A stretch of 32,089 nucleotides of DNA, taken from the NCBI GenBank assembly GCA_910583685.1, contig CAJTXY010000017.1, positions 1 through 32,089 of the forward strand, in the 5' to 3' direction. Below the pieces are notes generated by a model. That model was not told the origin of the DNA, made no database searches, and was given only the letters and a program-made list of their open reading frames with translations. This document shows, piece after piece, positions 30,213 through 32,089 of this stretch; the first letter of the stretch is position 1, and each line of letters begins with the position of its first letter. The stretch is from an uncultured Bacilli bacterium (GTDB lineage Bacteria > Bacillota_I > Bacilli_A > RF39 > UBA660). Made by a program: the position numbers and the translations under genes.

Positions 30213-32089
30213 CTATTTAGACTCATTCTCGCTCATATCTACTACATAGGGATCAGTCATAGTACCGTTCCCACTTTTGATAATCGTCCCAGGTGCCAAG
30301 GAAACTGCAGGCCGGATTTCGAAACTATTATATAAACCAGAACCTCTCGAGTCACCATTTGAGTCCAAAGAGAATACACTTGCAGTTTTAGCAAAACTAA
30401 AAGGTGATAAAACCCAACTATACCTCCCTGTATATAAATAACTGAAGATATTTCCATACCTTCCGTGTCCTGCCAGCGTTAACTCATCTGCCATTAATAA
30501 AGCCACTGGGTATGTTAACCTTCCATTTCCATTTTCACTACTTACCGTGAAGCGATCTCCTTCATTTTTACACTCTACACTTGGACTCTTCGTTCTTACA
30601 TTTCTTCCTTCTGCTCCAAAGAAAGTATAATCTGTTCTATTGTTTCCTGTTATTATTGATGAGTCTTCATCTTTACTCTTTAATGGTCCTCGATCAATAC
30701 TTCTATCATTACACCAGATAGTATCTTCCAACTTATCAGTATATTGTAACATATGGGCTTGATACCAATTGTCTATTGTTTGTTTTATCATTGAATCATT
30801 GGTATTTGCAAACATCTCACTCTTCGCTTCTTCTAACTTCTTTCCATTTTTGAATTTTAAATGATAGATTGACAAATCATTCCTACTAAAGTAATGAATA
30901 TAACCCACCTCACTACAGCTATTTTCTGTGCTAAAACAACTATAATGATATTTTGTGGCAATCGTTTTATAATCATTCTCCCAGTTAAGTGGACTACTTC
31001 CATAAGTATCAATTAAAGTGTATTTACTTCCATCCCAAATAACATCGTTCCCATAAATCCATTTCTTATTTAATCCCTCTTCATATAAGCTATCATAGGT
31101 CTCCCCATTTTCCATTGAAACATAAAACATTTCTTTTTCAATAGTTGAATTAATATACCAAATGTTACCACAACTTACCCCTCCATCTGGACATACATAT
31201 TTTTCCCTTAACGAATTCCATTTTGTACGCCAATCTATTTCTTGTACTTCTGTTGGATTTTGGATTGTATATACTCCATTCTCATATACAACTTCACTTC
31301 CATAATTCCATACTTTATTCACATCAGCCAATGTTTGATTATCACTTAACTCCTTATAATATATATTATTGCTATTCGTATATGTTATATAGTAAACCCT
31401 AGTACAACTAGTATTGGTTCCACTTAAACAAGTATATTTCCCTTTTAAGCTCGCATAAGTTCCACTTCCCCATTCAGTTTGTACTACTTCACTTCCATCA
31501 CTATTCTTTAAGATATACTGACTTCCATCCCACTCTATACTATCTCCATAATAATAAGTAGCCCCTGTATTTATATATGAATCTTCTAACATAGTTTGAG
31601 AATAGCTACTTCTTCCTATATGCGAATACCAATTTGGTCTTGTTTGCATTTGACTTGTATAATCATCTCGATTTCCATACATATACCCTACATCGGCAGG
31701 TGAATCACCATATTGATTAAACTTACTTGTTCCTATTTGTGTTGACTCCCCTGTTGTATTCGTACAGGCTCCATCCATATCTGGCTCTCCATTATAAATG
31801 AGCTTAACTCCTCCTGTACTGGTAGTCCTAACAATCTTCCAACAGAATCCTCCAAACTTTACATTGTTATTATCTACTTCTCCTCGATAGTATAACACTG
31901 GGTACTCATCATTCTTTGTGGGTGCCCTTAAATAAACTCCTTTTCCATTTCTGTTTGATGGAGCAGATCCAAAATTAATTCCTGTACTAGCACTTACATA
32001 AGTACTCTTCTCATCATCTGGCACAGCAAGGGCTTTCATCATCTTATAGAAGGTTTGAGCTACATATACTTCTCCTTCCATTGATTTCT
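30213..32089 (-). CDS. Large extracellular-type protein with three Cys-pair repeats and a DUF6273-like end; 5' end outside window
   Basis: The frame stays open to the right edge. The first ATG (32079-32081) has no ribosome site and upstream codons read KS, so the true N-terminus, probably a signal or anchor, is missing. Of the visible 622 residues, a first domain includes YPVLYYRGEVDNNNVKFGG and FCWKIVRTTSTGGVKLIY (about 60-96). Three tandem modules follow (about 177-256, 258-339, 341-424), then a C-terminal domain with LAGHGRYGNIFSYLYTGRY, WVLSPFSF, SLDSNGD and FEIRPAVSLAPGT. That last pattern is like DUF6273 and formylglycine-type surface domains ('WxLSP...VxSxGx...xxRPAVSL'). Rich in Ser, Thr, Asn, Tyr and paired Cys, it looks secreted. 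Function unknown; surface adhesion or pseudopilus association is speculation. Confidence 0.75.
   Translation of the reverse strand, partial: KSMEGEVYVAQTFYKMMKALAVPDDEKSTYVSASTGINFGSAPSNRNGKGVYLRAPTKNDEYPVLYYRGEVDNNNVKFGGFCWKIVRTTSTGGVKLIYNGEPDMDGACTNTTGESTQIGTSKFNQYGDSPADVGYMYGNRDDYTSQMQTRPNWYSHIGRSSYSQTMLEDSYINTGATYYYGDSIEWDGSQYILKNSDGSEVVQTEWGSGTYASLKGKYTCLSGTNTSCTRVYYITYTNSNNIYYKELSDNQTLADVNKVWNYGSEVVYENGVYTIQNPTEVQEIDWRTKWNSLREKYVCPDGGVSCGNIWYINSTIEKEMFYVSMENGETYDSLYEEGLNKKWIYGNDVIWDGSKYTLIDTYGSSPLNWENDYKTIATKYHYSCFSTENSCSEVGYIHYFSRNDLSIYHLKFKNGKKLEEAKSEMFANTNDSMIKQTIDNWYQAHMLQYTDKLEDTIWCNDRSIDRGPLKSKDEDSSIITGNNRTDYTFFGAEGRNVRTKSPSVECKNEGDRFTVSSENGNGRLTYPVALLMADELTLAGHGRYGNIFSYLYTGRYSWVLSPFSFAKTASVFSLDSNGDSRGSGLYNSFEIRPAVSLAPGTIIKSGNGTMTDPYVVDMSENESK
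30810..31553 (-). repeat. Three tandem ~82-residue repeats within the large surface-type protein
   Basis: Each repeat opens YGxxVxWDGSxYxL (YYYGDSIEWDGSQYIL, WNYGSEVVYENGVYTI, WIYGNDVIWDGSKYTL). Each has a central cysteine pair 7-8 residues apart (218/226, 297/304, 382/389, numbered from the first visible Met) followed by a (V/I)xYI strand. The repeats are diverged, so they are old rather than recent copies. Confidence 0.8.

Noticed and set aside
30257..30457. 66-aa minus frame inside the Cys-repeat protein gene
   Set aside because: It lies in another frame of a long coding gene, without start signals.
1..32089. Mycoplasma-type code (TGA = Trp)
   Set aside because: All long conserved genes read through with TGG tryptophans and no in-frame TGA, so TGA is avoided as stop but not used as Trp in this window.
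1..32089. CRISPR array, rRNA genes, intact insertion sequence or prophage
   Set aside because: No regularly spaced direct repeats, no rRNA core sequences and no transposase, integrase or phage structural genes were seen on reading through.

Overview
The window looks like a piece of chromosome from a low-GC, walled Bacillota (class Bacilli or a nearby uncultured gut lineage). The DNA is visibly AT-rich, Shine-Dalgarno sites are strong (GGAGG/GGGGG), and promoters are sigma-A type with an extended -10. Several neighbourhoods match the Bacillus pattern: truB-rpsO-pnp-ylxY and ruvA-ruvB-queA, plus a Bacillus-type DnaB/DnaD-family initiator and YqfQ- and YjcZ-like small proteins. Almost every gene lies on the minus strand. 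Only three (a YjcZ-like peptide, a YqfQ-like protein and a metallopeptidase) are on plus. MurI and UppP indicate a peptidoglycan wall. The three tRNA genes and 32 confident reading frames fit the standard code, but none of the 32 ends in TGA.

Layout, left to right. 1-219 is the truncated start of a membrane-anchored surface protein. 435-1952 holds a CmpB-type membrane protein and a ZIP transporter. 2041-5347 is an operon of CBS/DRTGG pyrophosphatase, DUF368/PopT and UppP, which fits undecaprenyl-phosphate recycling. 5390-5800 is a poorly coding patch beside tRNA-Thr and tRNA-Arg. 5978-7302 is DUF1003, coiled-coil protein and lipoprotein. 7338-8270 is a lipid kinase. 8424-8579 is a tiny YjcZ-like membrane peptide. 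8662-9211 is a second lipoprotein/tRNA-Arg unit. 9280-10398 holds an HD protein and an anchored hypothetical protein. 10448-14020 is pilC-pilD-dnaB. 14146-14478 is YqfQ-like.

14553-22193 is the ruvA-ruvB-queA...tgt block, with three unusual genes between queA and tgt: an unrecognised 396-aa protein and two tandem proteins made of repeated GreA-C-terminal-like modules. 22339-23289 is an orphan metallopeptidase read from a divergent promoter. 23324-29175 is murI, a fused VanY-TruB gene, rpsO, pnp and a degenerate YlxY. 29241-30131 is a transglutaminase-like protein. 30213 to the window end is a large extracellular-looking protein with three Cys-pair repeats, cut by the edge.

The most unusual items are the VanY (M15B peptidase)-TruB fusion translationally overlapped with murI, the multi-GreA-C paralogs placed between queA and tgt, and a duplicated unit in which a lipoprotein gene is followed after 11 nt by a tRNA-Arg gene. 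No CRISPR array, intact insertion sequence, prophage or rRNA gene was seen.
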